The notes: generated by a model from the letters alone, not told the origin. A stretch of DNA of 64,000 bases from Mycobacterium sp. E3251 (GCF_001666835.1 NZ_LZJF01000161.1:62001-126000); one strand, 5' to 3'. Positions 51,828 through 61,516 are shown, counted from the first letter of the stretch. Program-made: numbers and translations.

Positions 51828-53483
51828 ATGACGACGCGAGGGCGCAAGCCGAGACCCGGCCGCATCACATACGTGGGTTCAGGTCCCGGCGATCCGGGAC
51901 TCCTGACTACCCGGGCCGCCACGGTATTGGCGAACGCCGCCTTGGTGTTCACCGACCCCGACGTGCCGGAGCCGGTGCTGGCGCTGATCGGCAAAGACCT
52001 GCCACCGGTTTCGGGCCCGGCGCCCGCCGAAGCCCCCGCTGGTGGAGGCGACGCCGCCACCGGCCCGGAGCAACCCGCGGTGATATCGGCCGGCCCCGAC
52101 GTCCGTCCGGCGCTCGGCGAGCCCGCCGAGGTGGCGAAGACGCTGACCGCCGAGGCCCGCACCGGCGCCGACGTGGTGCGGCTGGTGGCTGGGGATCCGC
52201 TGACGGTCGACGCGGTCATTACCGAGGTGAACGCCGTCGCGCGGAGCCACCTGCACATCGAGATCGTGCCCGGCCTGGCTCCCACGGACTCCGTGCCCAC
52301 CTACGCGGGGCTGCCGCTGGGCTCGTCGCACACCGTTGCCGACGTCCGCGACCCACACGTGGACTGGGATGCCTTGGCTGCTGCGCCCGGCCCGCTGATC
52401 CTGCAGGCGACCACGTCGCATCTGGCCGACGCGGCGCGCACCCTGATCGAGCACGAGCTGGCCGAGACCACTCCGTGCGTGGTGACCGCGCACGGCACCA
52501 CCTGCCAGCAGCGTTCGATCGAGACCACACTGGGCGGTCTGACCGACTCGGCCGTTCTGGGCGCGACCGACCCGGCGGGCCCGTTGACCGGACCGCTGGT
52601 GGTGACCATCGGCAAGACGGTGGCCAGCCGGGCGAAGCTGAACTGGTGGGAGAGCCGCGCCCTCTACGGCTGGACCGTGTTGGTGCCGCGCACCAAGGAT
52701 CAGGCCGGCGAGATGAGCGAGCGGCTGACGTCCTACGGTGCGCTGCCGATCGAGGTGCCTACCATCGCCGTCGAGCCGCCACGCAGCCCCGCGCAGATGG
52801 AGCGGGCCGTCAAGGGCCTGGTCGACGGTCGCTTCCAGTGGGTCGTGTTCACCTCCACCAACGCAGTGCGCGCGGTGTGGGAGAAGTTCGGCGAGTTCGG
52901 TTTGGACGCCCGCGCCTTCTCGGGCGTGAAGATCGCCTGTGTCGGCGAGTCCACGGCCGATCGGGTCCGTGCCTTCGGGATCAGCCCCGAATTGGTGCCG
53001 GCCGGGGAGCAGTCGTCGCTGGGTCTGCTGGACGACTTCCCGCCCTACGACAGCATTTTCGACCCGGTGAACCGCGTCCTGCTGCCGCGGGCCGACATCG
53101 CCACCGAGACGCTGGCCGAGGGGCTGCGCGAACGCGGTTGGGAGATCGAGGACGTCACCGCCTACCGGACGGTGCGGGCGGCCCCGCCGCCGGCGGAGAC
53201 GCGGGAGATGATCAAGACCGGCGGGTTCGACGCCGTGTGCTTCACCTCCAGCTCCACGGTGCGCAACCTGGTCGGCATCGCCGGCAAGCCGCACGCGCGG
53301 ACGATCATCGCCTGCATCGGTCCCAAGACCGCCGAGACAGCCGCCGAATTCGGTTTGCGGGTGGACGTGCAGCCGGAAACGGCCGCGGTCGGTCCGCTGG
53401 TCGACGCTTTGGCCGAGCACGCCGCGCGGTTGCGCGCCGAGGGTGCGCTGCCACCGCCGCGTAAGAAGAGCCGCAGGCGCTAG
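51828..53483 (+). CDS. hemD: Fused uroporphyrinogen-III C-methyltransferase-like/uroporphyrinogen-III synthase
   Basis: A 551-residue two-domain protein. Residues about 10-265 are a tetrapyrrole methylase (SUMT/CobA-like) domain with [13 protein letters not shown] and [12 protein letters not shown]; an acidic Pro/Ala insertion (about 70-105) replaces part of the fold and the catalytic loop looks weak, so the methylase may be inactive. Residues about 280-545 are HemD, which closes hydroxymethylbilane to uroporphyrinogen III. The same fusion is seen in M. tuberculosis Rv0511. GGGAG stands six bases before the ATG. Confidence 0.92.
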   Translation: MTTRGRKPRPGRITYVGSGPGDPGLLTTRAATVLANAALVFTDPDVPEPVLALIGKDLPPVSGPAPAEAPAGGGDAATGPEQPAVISAGPDVRPALGEPAEVAKTLTAEARTGADVVRLVAGDPLTVDAVITEVNAVARSHLHIEIVPGLAPTDSVPTYAGLPLGSSHTVADVRDPHVDWDALAAAPGPLILQATTSHLADAARTLIEHELAETTPCVVTAHGTTCQQRSIETTLGGLTDSAVLGATDPAGPLTGPLVVTIGKTVASRAKLNWWESRALYGWTVLVPRTKDQAGEMSERLTSYGALPIEVPTIAVEPPRSPAQMERAVKGLVDGRFQWVVFTSTNAVRAVWEKFGEFGLDARAFSGVKIACVGESTADRVRAFGISPELVPAGEQSSLGLLDDFPPYDSIFDPVNRVLLPRADIATETLAEGLRERGWEIEDVTAYRTVRAAPPPAETREMIKTGGFDAVCFTSSSTVRNLVGIAGKPHARTIIACIGPKTAETAAEFGLRVDVQPETAAVGPLVDALAEHAARLRAEGALPPPRKKSRRR

Positions 53484-53493
53484 TGGTTGCGGC

Positions 53494-53609
53494 GATCGCA
53501 AGCGCGGCCGTGGTGATCGCAAGCGCGGCGGAGCCGGGCGCTGGGGGCACCTCCCGCTTGCGGGGGACGGGTCGCCACACGAGGGCGGAGCCGGGCGCGA
53601 CGGGTCGCC
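53494..53609. repeat. Nested short repeats between hemD and hemB (M. avium-type intergenic repeat)
   Basis: GATCGCAAGCGCGGC occurs at 53494-53508 and 53515-53529; GGCGGAGCCGGGCG at 53527-53540 and 53584-53597; ACGGGTCGCC at 53567-53576 and 53600-53609. Together they make a mosaic of two modules in the 130-base gap. Such sequences recur in M. avium-complex intergenic regions. A small hairpin (CTCCCGC / GCGGGGG) is included. Confidence 0.65.
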
Positions 53610-53613
53610 GCTG

Positions 53614-54597
53614 ATGAGCGCATTTCCGCGGCAGCGCCCGCGTCGGCTCCGCTCCACCCCCGCATTGCGTCGTTTGGTGGCGCAAACGTCCTTGGAGCCA
53701 AGGCATTTGGTGCTGCCGATGTTCGTCGCCGACGGCATCGACGAGCCGCGACCGATCGCGTCGATGCCCGGCGTCGTGCAGCACACCCGCGACTCGCTGC
53801 GCAGCGCCGCGGCCGATGCCGTCAACGCCGGGGTCGGGGGGTTGATGCTGTTCGGCGTGCCGCGCGACGAGGACAAGGACCCGGCGGGGTCGGCGGGCAC
53901 CGACCCCGATGGCATTCTCAATCTCGCCCTGCGGGACCTGGCCAAGGATCTCGGCGACGCGACGGTGCTGATGGCCGACACCTGCCTGGACGAGTTCACC
54001 GACCACGGCCACTGCGGCGTGCTGGACGCCAGGGGCCGGGTCGACAACGATGCGACCCTGGCTCGGTACGTGAAACTGGCTGTCGCACAGGCGGAGTCGG
54101 GCGCGCACGTGGTGGGGCCGAGCGGGATGATGGACGGTCAGGTGGCGGCGATCCGCGACGGCCTGGACGCCGCGGGTTTCACCGATGTGGTGGTCTTGGC
54201 CTACGCGGCGAAGTTCGCCTCGGCGTTCTACGGCCCCTTCCGGGAAGCGGTCAGTTCCAGCCTGTCCGGAGACCGGCGCACCTATCAGCAGGAGGCGGGA
54301 AACTTCCGCGAGGCGCTGCGCGAGATCAGGCTGGACCTCGACGAGGGCGCGGACATCATCATGGTCAAACCCGCGATGGGTTACCTCGACGTGTTGGCCG
54401 CCGCGGCGGACATCTCGCCGGTGCCGGTGGCGGCCTACCAAGTCTCGGGCGAGTACGCCATGATTTGCGCTGCAGCCGCGAACAATTGGATCGACGAGCG
54501 GGTGGCGGCACTCGAGTCGTTGACCAGCATCCGCCGTGCCGGAGCCGATATCGTGCTGACGTATTGGGCCGCGGACGCGGCCGGTTGGCTTTCGTGA
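53614..54597 (+). CDS. hemB: Delta-aminolevulinic acid dehydratase (porphobilinogen synthase)
   Basis: A 327-residue enzyme that condenses two aminolevulinates to porphobilinogen. The active-site metal Cys set is [16 protein letters not shown]; the two Schiff-base lysines are in [15 protein letters not shown] and [12 protein letters not shown]. Length matches M. tuberculosis (329). The ATG at 53614 is chosen because the frame upstream is the repeat region. The next gene starts two bases after its stop. Confidence 0.96.
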   Translation: MSAFPRQRPRRLRSTPALRRLVAQTSLEPRHLVLPMFVADGIDEPRPIASMPGVVQHTRDSLRSAAADAVNAGVGGLMLFGVPRDEDKDPAGSAGTDPDGILNLALRDLAKDLGDATVLMADTCLDEFTDHGHCGVLDARGRVDNDATLARYVKLAVAQAESGAHVVGPSGMMDGQVAAIRDGLDAAGFTDVVVLAYAAKFASAFYGPFREAVSSSLSGDRRTYQQEAGNFREALREIRLDLDEGADIIMVKPAMGYLDVLAAAADISPVPVAAYQVSGEYAMICAAAANNWIDERVAALESLTSIRRAGADIVLTYWAADAAGWLS

Positions 54598-54598
54598 G

Positions 54599-55171
54599 AT
54601 GGGGCGTGCTTTGACATCACAGCCGACAGCGAGAGACGCCGAGCCCAAGCCGTTGTTCTACGAACCGGGTGCCAGCTGGTGGTGGGTGGCGTGGGGGCCG
54701 GTGGCCGCGGGCGCGATGATCCTGATCGAGATCTGGAGCGGCGCCCCCGTGTCGTTCTTGATACCGGTGATCTTTTTGGTCCTGGTGTCGGGGTTCGTCG
54801 GGTTGCAGGTCAAGGCGGCACGGATTCATGTCTCGGTCGAGCTCACCGAAGACGCCTTGCGTCAGGGCACCGAAACCATACTGGTGCGCGAGATCCTCAG
54901 GGTGTATCCCGAACCCGAGAACCACGAAGCCTCCGGCAAGGAGCTGGCCCGCTGGCAGGCGGCGCGGGCGCTCGGCGAACTGGTCGGGGTGCCCCGCGGC
55001 CGGATCGGTATCGGGCTCCAGCTCACCGGAAGACGCACCGTTCAGGCCTGGGCCCGCCGGCATCGTCAGCTCCGCGCGGTGCTGACCCCGTTGGTCCAGG
55101 AGCGGGTCGAACCCGCTCGCTCGGACACCATCGACGGCGACCGCGACGACGAGACTGGACTCGAACAGTGA
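54599..55171 (+). CDS. Membrane protein, DUF3093-like (Rv0513-like)
   Basis: A 190-residue protein with two transmembrane segments (residues about 28-45 and 52-70) in the N-terminal third and a hydrophilic, basic C-terminal domain (RIHVSVELTEDALRQGTETI, then a Trp/Arg-rich end). This is the pattern of DUF3093. The function is unknown. TGAGATG joins it to hemB, so it is co-transcribed with the haem genes. The GTG of the following gene overlaps its stop. Confidence 0.8.
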   Translation: MGRALTSQPTARDAEPKPLFYEPGASWWWVAWGPVAAGAMILIEIWSGAPVSFLIPVIFLVLVSGFVGLQVKAARIHVSVELTEDALRQGTETILVREILRVYPEPENHEASGKELARWQAARALGELVGVPRGRIGIGLQLTGRRTVQAWARRHRQLRAVLTPLVQERVEPARSDTIDGDRDDETGLEQ

Positions 55172-55431
55172 GCGCCTCCCGATGGAGCACCGCGGTGCTG
55201 GTCGAACTCGGCCTGGCCTGCGCCGCGCTCGTCGGCGCGGGACTGAGCTGGTCGCACTCGCATCACTCGGTGGCGGTGGCTCCCATCGCGGATGGGCAGC
55301 CGTTCACCACGTCAACGGTGTATGACCCGCAGCTGCTGTTGCTGACCCTGTTGCTGCTGACGAGTGCCGCAGTGCTGGCGGTGGTCGGAACCGGCCGGCA
55401 CCTCCGGGAGCGACGCTCTACGACGTCCTGA
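55168..55431 (+). CDS. Small membrane protein (Rv0514-like)
   Basis: An 87-residue protein with two hydrophobic helices (residues about 8-27 and 52-72) and a loop rich in His (WSHSHHSVAVAP), so a two-pass membrane protein. GTG 55168 overlaps the preceding stop (GTGA). It matches Rv0514 in order and size (99). The last 14 bases overlap the convergent STAS gene. M. tuberculosis has a 13E12 repeat gene (Rv0515) next; it is absent here. Confidence 0.78.
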   Translation: MSASRWSTAVLVELGLACAALVGAGLSWSHSHHSVAVAPIADGQPFTTSTVYDPQLLLLTLLLLTSAAVLAVVGTGRHLRERRSTTS

Positions 55432-55843
55432 CCAGCGGTAGCGCCAGCCGCCGACGCCTGGCGATCGCGTCGGCCAGGTCGTGCAGGGCCTCGGGCACCG
55501 AGTGTTCGTCCGAAAAACCGCCGTCATCCAGCGACTCGGTGACCGCGGGGCTGGCGACCAGCGTCCATTGCACCCCTTCGGCGCGGCAGTCGTCATCGAA
55601 GGTTTGCAAAAGCGAAATCTCCGGCCCAGCAAATTGGGTGACGCCGCTCATGTCGAGCACCACACGGTCCTCTCCGAGGATGAAACGGCGAATGTGTCCG
55701 GCGACTCGGTCGGCATTGAGTGCGTTGATTTCACCCCGAATCGTCACCACGGTCGCCAGCTGGCGACGGTGGGCCCGGATCCAAGCGCCGTCGCAGTGAA
55801 AGATGCCGTTTTGCTCCCGCGTCAGGACGTCGGCGATCGTCAT
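55418..55843 (-). CDS. STAS-domain anti-anti-sigma factor (Rv0516c-like)
   Basis: A 141-residue STAS protein. The core is TVVTIRGEINALNADRVAGH and VVLDMSGVTQFAGPEISLL, in which the usual phospho-acceptor Ser of SpoIIAA-type proteins (D-x-S/T-x-x-x-x-x-S) is replaced: the second Ser reads F-A-G-P (Gly/Pro). Rv0516c is an anti-anti-sigma regulator phosphorylated by PknD at its N-terminus in M. tuberculosis. GAGGGGTG stands before the ATG at 55843. It is convergent with the Rv0514-like gene. Confidence 0.85.
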   Translation of the reverse strand: MTIADVLTREQNGIFHCDGAWIRAHRRQLATVVTIRGEINALNADRVAGHIRRFILGEDRVVLDMSGVTQFAGPEISLLQTFDDDCRAEGVQWTLVASPAVTESLDDGGFSDEHSVPEALHDLADAIARRRRLALPLVRTS

Positions 55844-56090
55844 GAACACCCCTCGCTCTCCGTGGCGTTCGCTATGTGTTCTGACGCTAAACCCCAAGGT
55901 TAAGGAGGGTGAAAGCCGCATCTAACGTTTTGCTAAGAAGCGATTGTCACCGCGATTTCCGCCTTTTGCGAGCAAAGGTCGCCGGGCGCGGATTATCGGC
56001 GAAAGGCCGCGTGCCACACCACAACCGTCCGCGCGCCCGGGCCATTGCGCTGCTAGGCTGCCATGGCTACCGGTTGCGAGGCGGGGGCTT

Positions 56091-57419
56091 GTGACATCGC
56101 GTGGTCGCCCGGTCAGCCGACCTAGAAGGCGAACGGAACAGCAGAGTCCAGGCGGAAAGAAAAGCGCTGTGCGCGGTGGAAATATCACGGGAGAGATCAG
56201 GGGCGAGATCAAGGCCCTGACGGGACTCCGCATCGTCGCCGCCCTGTGGGTCGTGCTGTTCCACTTCCGCCCGATGCTGGGCGACGTCGGGACCGATTTC
56301 CACGACGCCCTCGCGCCGGTGCTCAACTGCGGAGCGCAGGGCGTCGACCTGTTCTTCATCCTCAGCGGATTCGTCTTGACCTGGAACTACCTCGACCGCA
56401 TGGGCCGGTCATGGTCGACGCGCGCGACCCTGCACTTCCTGTGGCTGCGGCTGGCCAGGGTCTGGCCGGTGTACCTGGTCACCCTGCATCTCGCCGCCCT
56501 CTGGGTGATCTTCACTCTGCATGTCGGCCACGTACCGTCGCCTGACGCCGCTCAGCTCACCGCGATCAGCTACGTGCGCCAGATCCTGCTGGTGCAGTTG
56601 TGGTTCGTGCCGTTTTTCGATGATTCGAGCTGGGATGGGCCGGCCTGGTCGATCAGCGCGGAATGGCTGGCCTATCTGCTTTTCGGTCTGCTGGTGCTGG
56701 TGATCTTGCGGATGAAGCAGGCAACGCGGGCGCGGAGCCTGATGGTGCTGGCGTTCGCGGCGGCACTGCCGCCCGTGGTCATGCTCCTGGCCAGTGGCCA
56801 CTTCTACACCCCGTGGAGCTGGCTTCCGCGGATCGTCACCCAGTTCACCGCGGGCGCGCTTGCTTGCGCGGCGGTGCGCCGGCTGCGGCTGACCGATCGC
56901 GGCCGCCGCGTGGCGGGTTACCTGTCCCTGCTTCTGCTGGGCACCATGGTCGGCGTCCTCTATTGGTTTGACGCGCACCCGATCTCCGGGGTGGTGGAGA
57001 ACGACAGCGGCGGGGTGGTTGACATCCTGTTCATTCCGCTGGTGATCACGCTGGCCATCGGCGTCGGTAGCCTGCCGCGGGTGCTGTCCACCCGGTTGAT
57101 GGTGTACGGCGGGCAGATCTCGTTCTGCCTGTACATGGTTCACGAGCTGGTGCACACCGCGTGGGGCTGGTCCGTCGAGCAGTTCGAGCTGCGGCCGCAG
57201 GAAAATCCCTGGAAATGGAACATCATTGGCCTGCTCGCGATCGCCGTGATCATCTCGATCGTGATGTATCACTTCGTCGAAGAGCCCGCCCGCCGCTGGA
57301 TGCGCCGGATGGTCGACGTCAAAGCCGTCACCGCGAGAAGCGATCCCGACGAGCCGCCGAAGGGCAAGGTCCATCCGATAGACCGCTCGCTGGAAGCTGT
57401 TTCGGTCCGCGCGGTGTGA
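56091..57419 (+). CDS. Acyltransferase 3-family membrane protein (Rv0517-like)
   Basis: A 442-residue integral membrane O-acyltransferase. After a basic 40-residue N-terminus, the family start KALTGLRIVAALWVVLFHFRP carries the conserved Arg and His in helix 1; FFILSGFVLTWNYL follows, and about ten further transmembrane helices are seen. Such enzymes O-acylate envelope sugars. GTG 56091 gives about the M. tuberculosis length (436); a longer frame beginning at 55944 is rejected as non-coding in character. The 247 bases upstream hold no other gene. Confidence 0.85.
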   Translation: MTSRGRPVSRPRRRTEQQSPGGKKSAVRGGNITGEIRGEIKALTGLRIVAALWVVLFHFRPMLGDVGTDFHDALAPVLNCGAQGVDLFFILSGFVLTWNYLDRMGRSWSTRATLHFLWLRLARVWPVYLVTLHLAALWVIFTLHVGHVPSPDAAQLTAISYVRQILLVQLWFVPFFDDSSWDGPAWSISAEWLAYLLFGLLVLVILRMKQATRARSLMVLAFAAALPPVVMLLASGHFYTPWSWLPRIVTQFTAGALACAAVRRLRLTDRGRRVAGYLSLLLLGTMVGVLYWFDAHPISGVVENDSGGVVDILFIPLVITLAIGVGSLPRVLSTRLMVYGGQISFCLYMVHELVHTAWGWSVEQFELRPQENPWKWNIIGLLAIAVIISIVMYHFVEEPARRWMRRMVDVKAVTARSDPDEPPKGKVHPIDRSLEAVSVRAV

Positions 57420-57510
57420 CGGTTGCGTTAGCGCACCGCCGCGAGCCGGCGGCGGATAATCGATGAAAATCCAGTGGCACATGACGATGCCGTTGACGGG
57501 GGAGGTAGTG

Positions 57511-58197
57511 GTGAGTCGTCTGGCCACCTTTGTCATCGGCCTGACCTTTCTGGTCGGCGTCGGCATCGCCTACCCGGCTCAGGTGCGCACGTACGACACA
57601 CTGACCCTGGATTTCCGGTTGAACCACATCGCCGTCATCGGCGACTCCTATACCACCGGAACCGGTGAAGGTGGGCTGGGCCCGAGGTCGTGGCCCGCCC
57701 GCGCCTGGGACGTGCTCGCGGCGCGCGGCGAACGGATCTCGGCCGACGTCGCGGCCGAGGGCAGGGCCGGCTACGGCATGCCGGGCGACCATGGCAGCGT
57801 CTTCGAGGACCTGACCGCGAGGGCCGTGCAGCGCGACGACGTCTTGGTGGTGTTCTTCGGTTCCCGCAACGATGAGCCCATCGATGCGGGTGTGATCGGT
57901 CAAAAGGCCCGCAGCGCATTCGATGTGGCCCGCAGCCTGGCGCCGTCCGCACGGTTCCTGGTGATCGGGCCGCCGTGGCCGACCGCCGACGTGCCGCTCC
58001 CGATCCTGCAGATTCGCGACGCGCTCGGCGCGGCGGCCGCGGGCGCGGGGGCGACCTGGGTCGACCCGATCGCCGAACGGTGGTTCGTCGGTAGGCCCGA
58101 TTTGATCGGGGCGGACGGTGTGCACCCGAACGACGCGGGCCATCAATACATGGCGGACAAGATCGCGCCGCTGATCCGCACGCAGCTGTCGACCTGA
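57511..58197 (+). CDS. Secreted GDSL/SGNH hydrolase (Rv0518-like)
   Basis: A 228-residue exported esterase-like protein. A signal sequence or signal anchor (RLATFVIGLTFLVGVGIAYP, residues about 3-22) is followed by an SGNH hydrolase: nucleophile Ser in IAVIGDSYTTGTG (block I), Gly in GRAGYG (II), Asn in FFGSRND (III) and Asp-x-x-His in GADGVHPNDAGHQYM (V). GTG 57511 has GGGGGAGG five bases upstream and gives the M. tuberculosis length (231); the frame upstream is open but lacks support. Its partner upstream is the acyltransferase, so the pair may modify the same envelope glycan. It is convergent with the following regulator gene (1-base gap). Confidence 0.87.
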   Translation: MSRLATFVIGLTFLVGVGIAYPAQVRTYDTLTLDFRLNHIAVIGDSYTTGTGEGGLGPRSWPARAWDVLAARGERISADVAAEGRAGYGMPGDHGSVFEDLTARAVQRDDVLVVFFGSRNDEPIDAGVIGQKARSAFDVARSLAPSARFLVIGPPWPTADVPLPILQIRDALGAAAAGAGATWVDPIAERWFVGRPDLIGADGVHPNDAGHQYMADKIAPLIRTQLST

Positions 58198-58198
58198 C

Positions 58199-61100
58199 CT
58201 AGCCGTGCCGGGCCGCTTCCTGAGCGAGCTGCACCCGCGATGAGACGGCGAGTTTGGTGTAGACGTGCGTCAGATGAGACTGCACGGTGCGCGGCGAAAC
58301 GAACAGCCGCGCGGCGATGTCCTTGTTGGGCAACCCTTCGCCGACGAGCCGAACGACGTCGAGTTCGGTGGGCGTCAGCGACTCCCAACCGCTCGCCGGT
58401 CGCCCGCGCGCACCGCGGCCCCGCTGCGCGTAGCTGATGGCCTCGGCGGTGGACAGCGCGGCGCCTTCCGCCCATGCGGCTTCAAAAGCCTTGGGATCCA
58501 AGGCTTCCCGCGCTTGCGCCAGCGAAGCGTCGTAGTCCGCTTGAAACACCTCGAAGCGCACCGTGCCGTGGCGCTGCCGCACGGCCTCGGCCGCCCCGAA
58601 AAGCCGCGCGGCATGCTCAGGATTGGTAACGGCGGCCAGTGCCGCGAGACAGTCGAGGGTATCGGGTAGATACAGGTGGCCGCCCGTGCGCTCGGCGAGC
58701 GAAACGGCTTCGTGGAGATCGCGTTCAGCCTGCTGCGGCTCACACTGGGCGGCGGCGACCCGGGCCCGCGCCGTCAGCGCCGCCGCCCGATAGCACCCGG
58801 GAACCGTTGCGACGGTGTCGTCCGCCCAGCGGCGGGCGGCGAGGTGATGGCCGCAGCTCATCGCAGCCTCGGCCATTGGCACCAGGCTTCTGGTGAACAG
58901 CTCCTTCAACGGATAGGTGTGCCGCCACGCCGCCTCGCAGGCCCGTGTCGCGCTCGCGGCATCACCGCGGGCCAGGGCGGCGTTGGCGAAGGCCACGTAG
59001 ATCGTGTCCTCGTGGAAACCGCCCAGAGTGGCCGAGATTTCCAGCGCGGCTTCGGCCGCGGCCCTCGCCGCCGCGGCGTCACCGGTCCACGAGAGCGCCT
59101 GTGCCAGGGTGATCAGACCGAATACCTCCATCGGGCGGTCGTCGGCGGCTCGAGCCTCCTCGACCAGCGCGGTGGATACGAGGAGGCCCTCGGCTAGCTT
59201 GCCCTGCATCGACAGCGCACTGCTGAGGAACGTTCGGCTATACCGCGACATGAAGCTGTCGCCGAGCCGGTCGGCAAGGTCTCGTGCCTCCTCGCCGGCC
59301 GCCTGCGAGGCGACCGGATCGCCGGCGACGTTGCCGGCGAAGCACTGGTAGGCGAGCACGTGGTAAAGGGCCGAAAGGTCACCCGAGGCGCGAGCCATGT
59401 CGACGGCCTCGGCGAACAGCGGCGCGGCCAGCTCGGGGTCGTTGAAGGCCAGCATGCAGCAGGTGCGCAGGCTGTGAGCGATGAGTTTCTGATCACCGAC
59501 TTGCCGCGCGGCGGCCAGCGCTTCCTCCGCTCGCTCGAGGCTGGCCGGAACGGAGTACCAGACCGCGAGCAGCCCCGCGTCGGCGACCGCCCGTATCCAG
59601 ACCTCGGGCGCCACGTCCGCGTCGCGGTACCGCTCGTCGCCGAAGACGGCCTCGAACCCGGCCACGCCCTCGCGGAACCGTGCACGCGTCACCCACAGCC
59701 GCTGCAAGGCCGAGACGAGCCGCAACGCCGACTCGAACTCCCCGGCGTCGCAACTCCACGCGTGGGCCGCCCGTAGGTTGGCCATCTCGAGTTCGGCCCA
59801 CGGAACCAACGGTGTCCCGTCGCCGCGCATCCGGGCTTCCAGCGTCACGGCGGCCGCGGTGTAGTGATCGCGGTGCCGGATCCGGACGGCCTCGGCCTCG
59901 CCCGACTCGGCCAGCTTTTCCAGGCCGTACTGGCGCACGGTCTCCAGCAGGCGGTATCGCATCGCGCCGTCGATTTCCTCGGTGACGATCAGCGACTTGT
60001 CGACCAGCAGCCCGAGCAGGTCGATGAGCTGGAAGTGCTCCACGCCGGCGTCGGCGCCCACGGCGTGCGCGGCGTCCAGGTCGAAACCGCCCATGAACAC
60101 GGCCAGGCGGCGGAACAGGACGCGCTCCGGCTCGGTGAGCATGGCGTGGGACCAGTCGATGGAAGCGCGCAGCGTCTGCTGGCGGCGAACCGCGTTGCGC
60201 GCACCCCCGGCCAGGAGGCGGAAGCTGTGATGGAGGCTGTCGACGATCTGGGTCAGCGACAGGGTGCGGGTCCGCGCCGCCGCCAGCTCGATCGCCAGCG
60301 GCATGCCGTCCAGGCGCCGGCAGATCTCGGCGATGGCGGACGAATTGTCTTCGGTGCGTTGGAAATCCGGTCTGGTGCGGCGGGCGCGGTCGACGAACAA
60401 ATCGACGGCCTCGTCGTCGACCGACAGCGACGGCACGCGCCAGGTCAGCTCTCCGGCGACGCCGACCGGCTCCCGGCTGGTCACCAGCACCGTGACCTCC
60501 GGGCCCGCATCAAGCAGGGCCACGACCAAAGCGGCGCTGGCATCCAGTAGGTGCTCGCAATTGTCGAGTACCAACAGCATTTTGCGGTCCCGGACGAACT
60601 TCGACACCGTCTCCATGGTGGAGCGGCCCGGTTGGTCGGCAAGACCCAGGGTGCGCGCGAGGGTGACCGGCACGACGAGGGGATTGGTGACGGGAGCGAG
60701 ATCGACGAACCAGGCCCCGCCGGGGAAGACGTCGGCAACCTGCTCGGCGACCTGCACCGCCAACCGCGTCTTGCCGACACCCCCCGCCCCCGTCAGGGTC
60801 ACGAACCTGTTTTCCTTCAAGATCTGTCCGATGTCGCTGATCTGCGTGCCCCGGCCGACGAAGCTGCTCAACTGTGTCGGAAGATGGGCATTGGCAACGT
60901 CATTCGCCCCTCGCAACGGCGGGAAGTCGTTGGTCAGGCCGGGGTGATTGAGTTGCACGACGCGTTCCGGCCGCGGCAGGTCGCGCAACGGGTGGACGCC
61001 CAGGTCGGTCAGCCAGGCATCGGCCGGTAGCCGGTCGAGCACCAGCGGTTCGGTGGCACCGGACAGTACGGTCTGCCCGCCGTGAGCAAGGTCGCGCAAC

Positions 61101-61516
61101 CGCGCGGTCCGGTTGATGGTGGGCCCGGCGTAGTTGCCGGCGTCGCGCAGCTGCACCTCCCCGGTGTGCAGGCCGATGCGTAACCGGATCGGTGGCGGCA
61201 CGGCCAGCTGGAGTCGTAGCGCGCACGCGACGGCGTCGCTGGGGCGGGCGAAGGCGACCACGAAACTGTCGCCCTCGCCCTGCTCGACGGGCCGCACCCC
61301 ATCGTGGGCGGCGACGAGATCGTTCACGGTTTGATTCAGCTGCTCGAGCGCCGTGGTCATGGTGTCAGACTGGGTCTCCCACAGCCGGGTGGAGCCCTCC
61401 ACGTCGGCGAGCAGCAAAGTCACGGTCCCTGTGGGCAGCTCGCTCACGCTCTGCTCGCTCCAGTCCAGCAGCGGCGTGTCCGCCGACGAATGAATGTCGA
61501 TCATGTTAGCCAGCAT
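58199..61516 (-). CDS. Cyclase/AAA-ATPase/LuxR multidomain regulator
   Basis: A 1105-residue protein of the type known from Rv0386/Rv1358/Rv2488c. (1) Class III nucleotide cyclase, residues about 28-185: metal Asp D38 (LLLADVEGSTRLWE) and D83 (EGDSFV), transition-state N135/R139 (INRTARL); the substrate-specifying Lys/Asp are replaced by Gln79 and Asn128. (2) AAA/NB-ARC ATPase, with P-loop GAGGVGKTR at 242-250 and LLVLDNCEHLLD. (3) TPR-like helical repeats (about 560-1020). (4) LuxR-type helix-turn-helix at about 1042-1105 (LTPTELDVVRLVGEGLPNKD). It is absent from this place in M. tuberculosis. The ATG at 61516 or the one four codons on (61504) is the start; no Shine-Dalgarno. It is convergent with the GDSL gene. 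Confidence 0.9.
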   Translation of the reverse strand: MLANMIDIHSSADTPLLDWSEQSVSELPTGTVTLLLADVEGSTRLWETQSDTMTTALEQLNQTVNDLVAAHDGVRPVEQGEGDSFVVAFARPSDAVACALRLQLAVPPPIRLRIGLHTGEVQLRDAGNYAGPTINRTARLRDLAHGGQTVLSGATEPLVLDRLPADAWLTDLGVHPLRDLPRPERVVQLNHPGLTNDFPPLRGANDVANAHLPTQLSSFVGRGTQISDIGQILKENRFVTLTGAGGVGKTRLAVQVAEQVADVFPGGAWFVDLAPVTNPLVVPVTLARTLGLADQPGRSTMETVSKFVRDRKMLLVLDNCEHLLDASAALVVALLDAGPEVTVLVTSREPVGVAGELTWRVPSLSVDDEAVDLFVDRARRTRPDFQRTEDNSSAIAEICRRLDGMPLAIELAAARTRTLSLTQIVDSLHHSFRLLAGGARNAVRRQQTLRASIDWSHAMLTEPERVLFRRLAVFMGGFDLDAAHAVGADAGVEHFQLIDLLGLLVDKSLIVTEEIDGAMRYRLLETVRQYGLEKLAESGEAEAVRIRHRDHYTAAAVTLEARMRGDGTPLVPWAELEMANLRAAHAWSCDAGEFESALRLVSALQRLWVTRARFREGVAGFEAVFGDERYRDADVAPEVWIRAVADAGLLAVWYSVPASLERAEEALAAARQVGDQKLIAHSLRTCCMLAFNDPELAAPLFAEAVDMARASGDLSALYHVLAYQCFAGNVAGDPVASQAAGEEARDLADRLGDSFMSRYSRTFLSSALSMQGKLAEGLLVSTALVEEARAADDRPMEVFGLITLAQALSWTGDAAAARAAAEAALEISATLGGFHEDTIYVAFANAALARGDAASATRACEAAWRHTYPLKELFTRSLVPMAEAAMSCGHHLAARRWADDTVATVPGCYRAAALTARARVAAAQCEPQQAERDLHEAVSLAERTGGHLYLPDTLDCLAALAAVTNPEHAARLFGAAEAVRQRHGTVRFEVFQADYDASLAQAREALDPKAFEAAWAEGAALSTAEAISYAQRGRGARGRPASGWESLTPTELDVVRLVGEGLPNKDIAARLFVSPRTVQSHLTHVYTKLAVSSRVQLAQEAARHG

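Noticed and set aside
51879..54047. A 722-codon open frame antisense to hemD/hemB
   Set aside because: A shadow frame spanning two real genes and the intergenic repeat.
55909..56094. A 61-codon frame before the acyltransferase gene, and the longer acyltransferase start at 55944
   Set aside because: Composition is not protein-like and the longer start would exceed the family length by about 50 residues.
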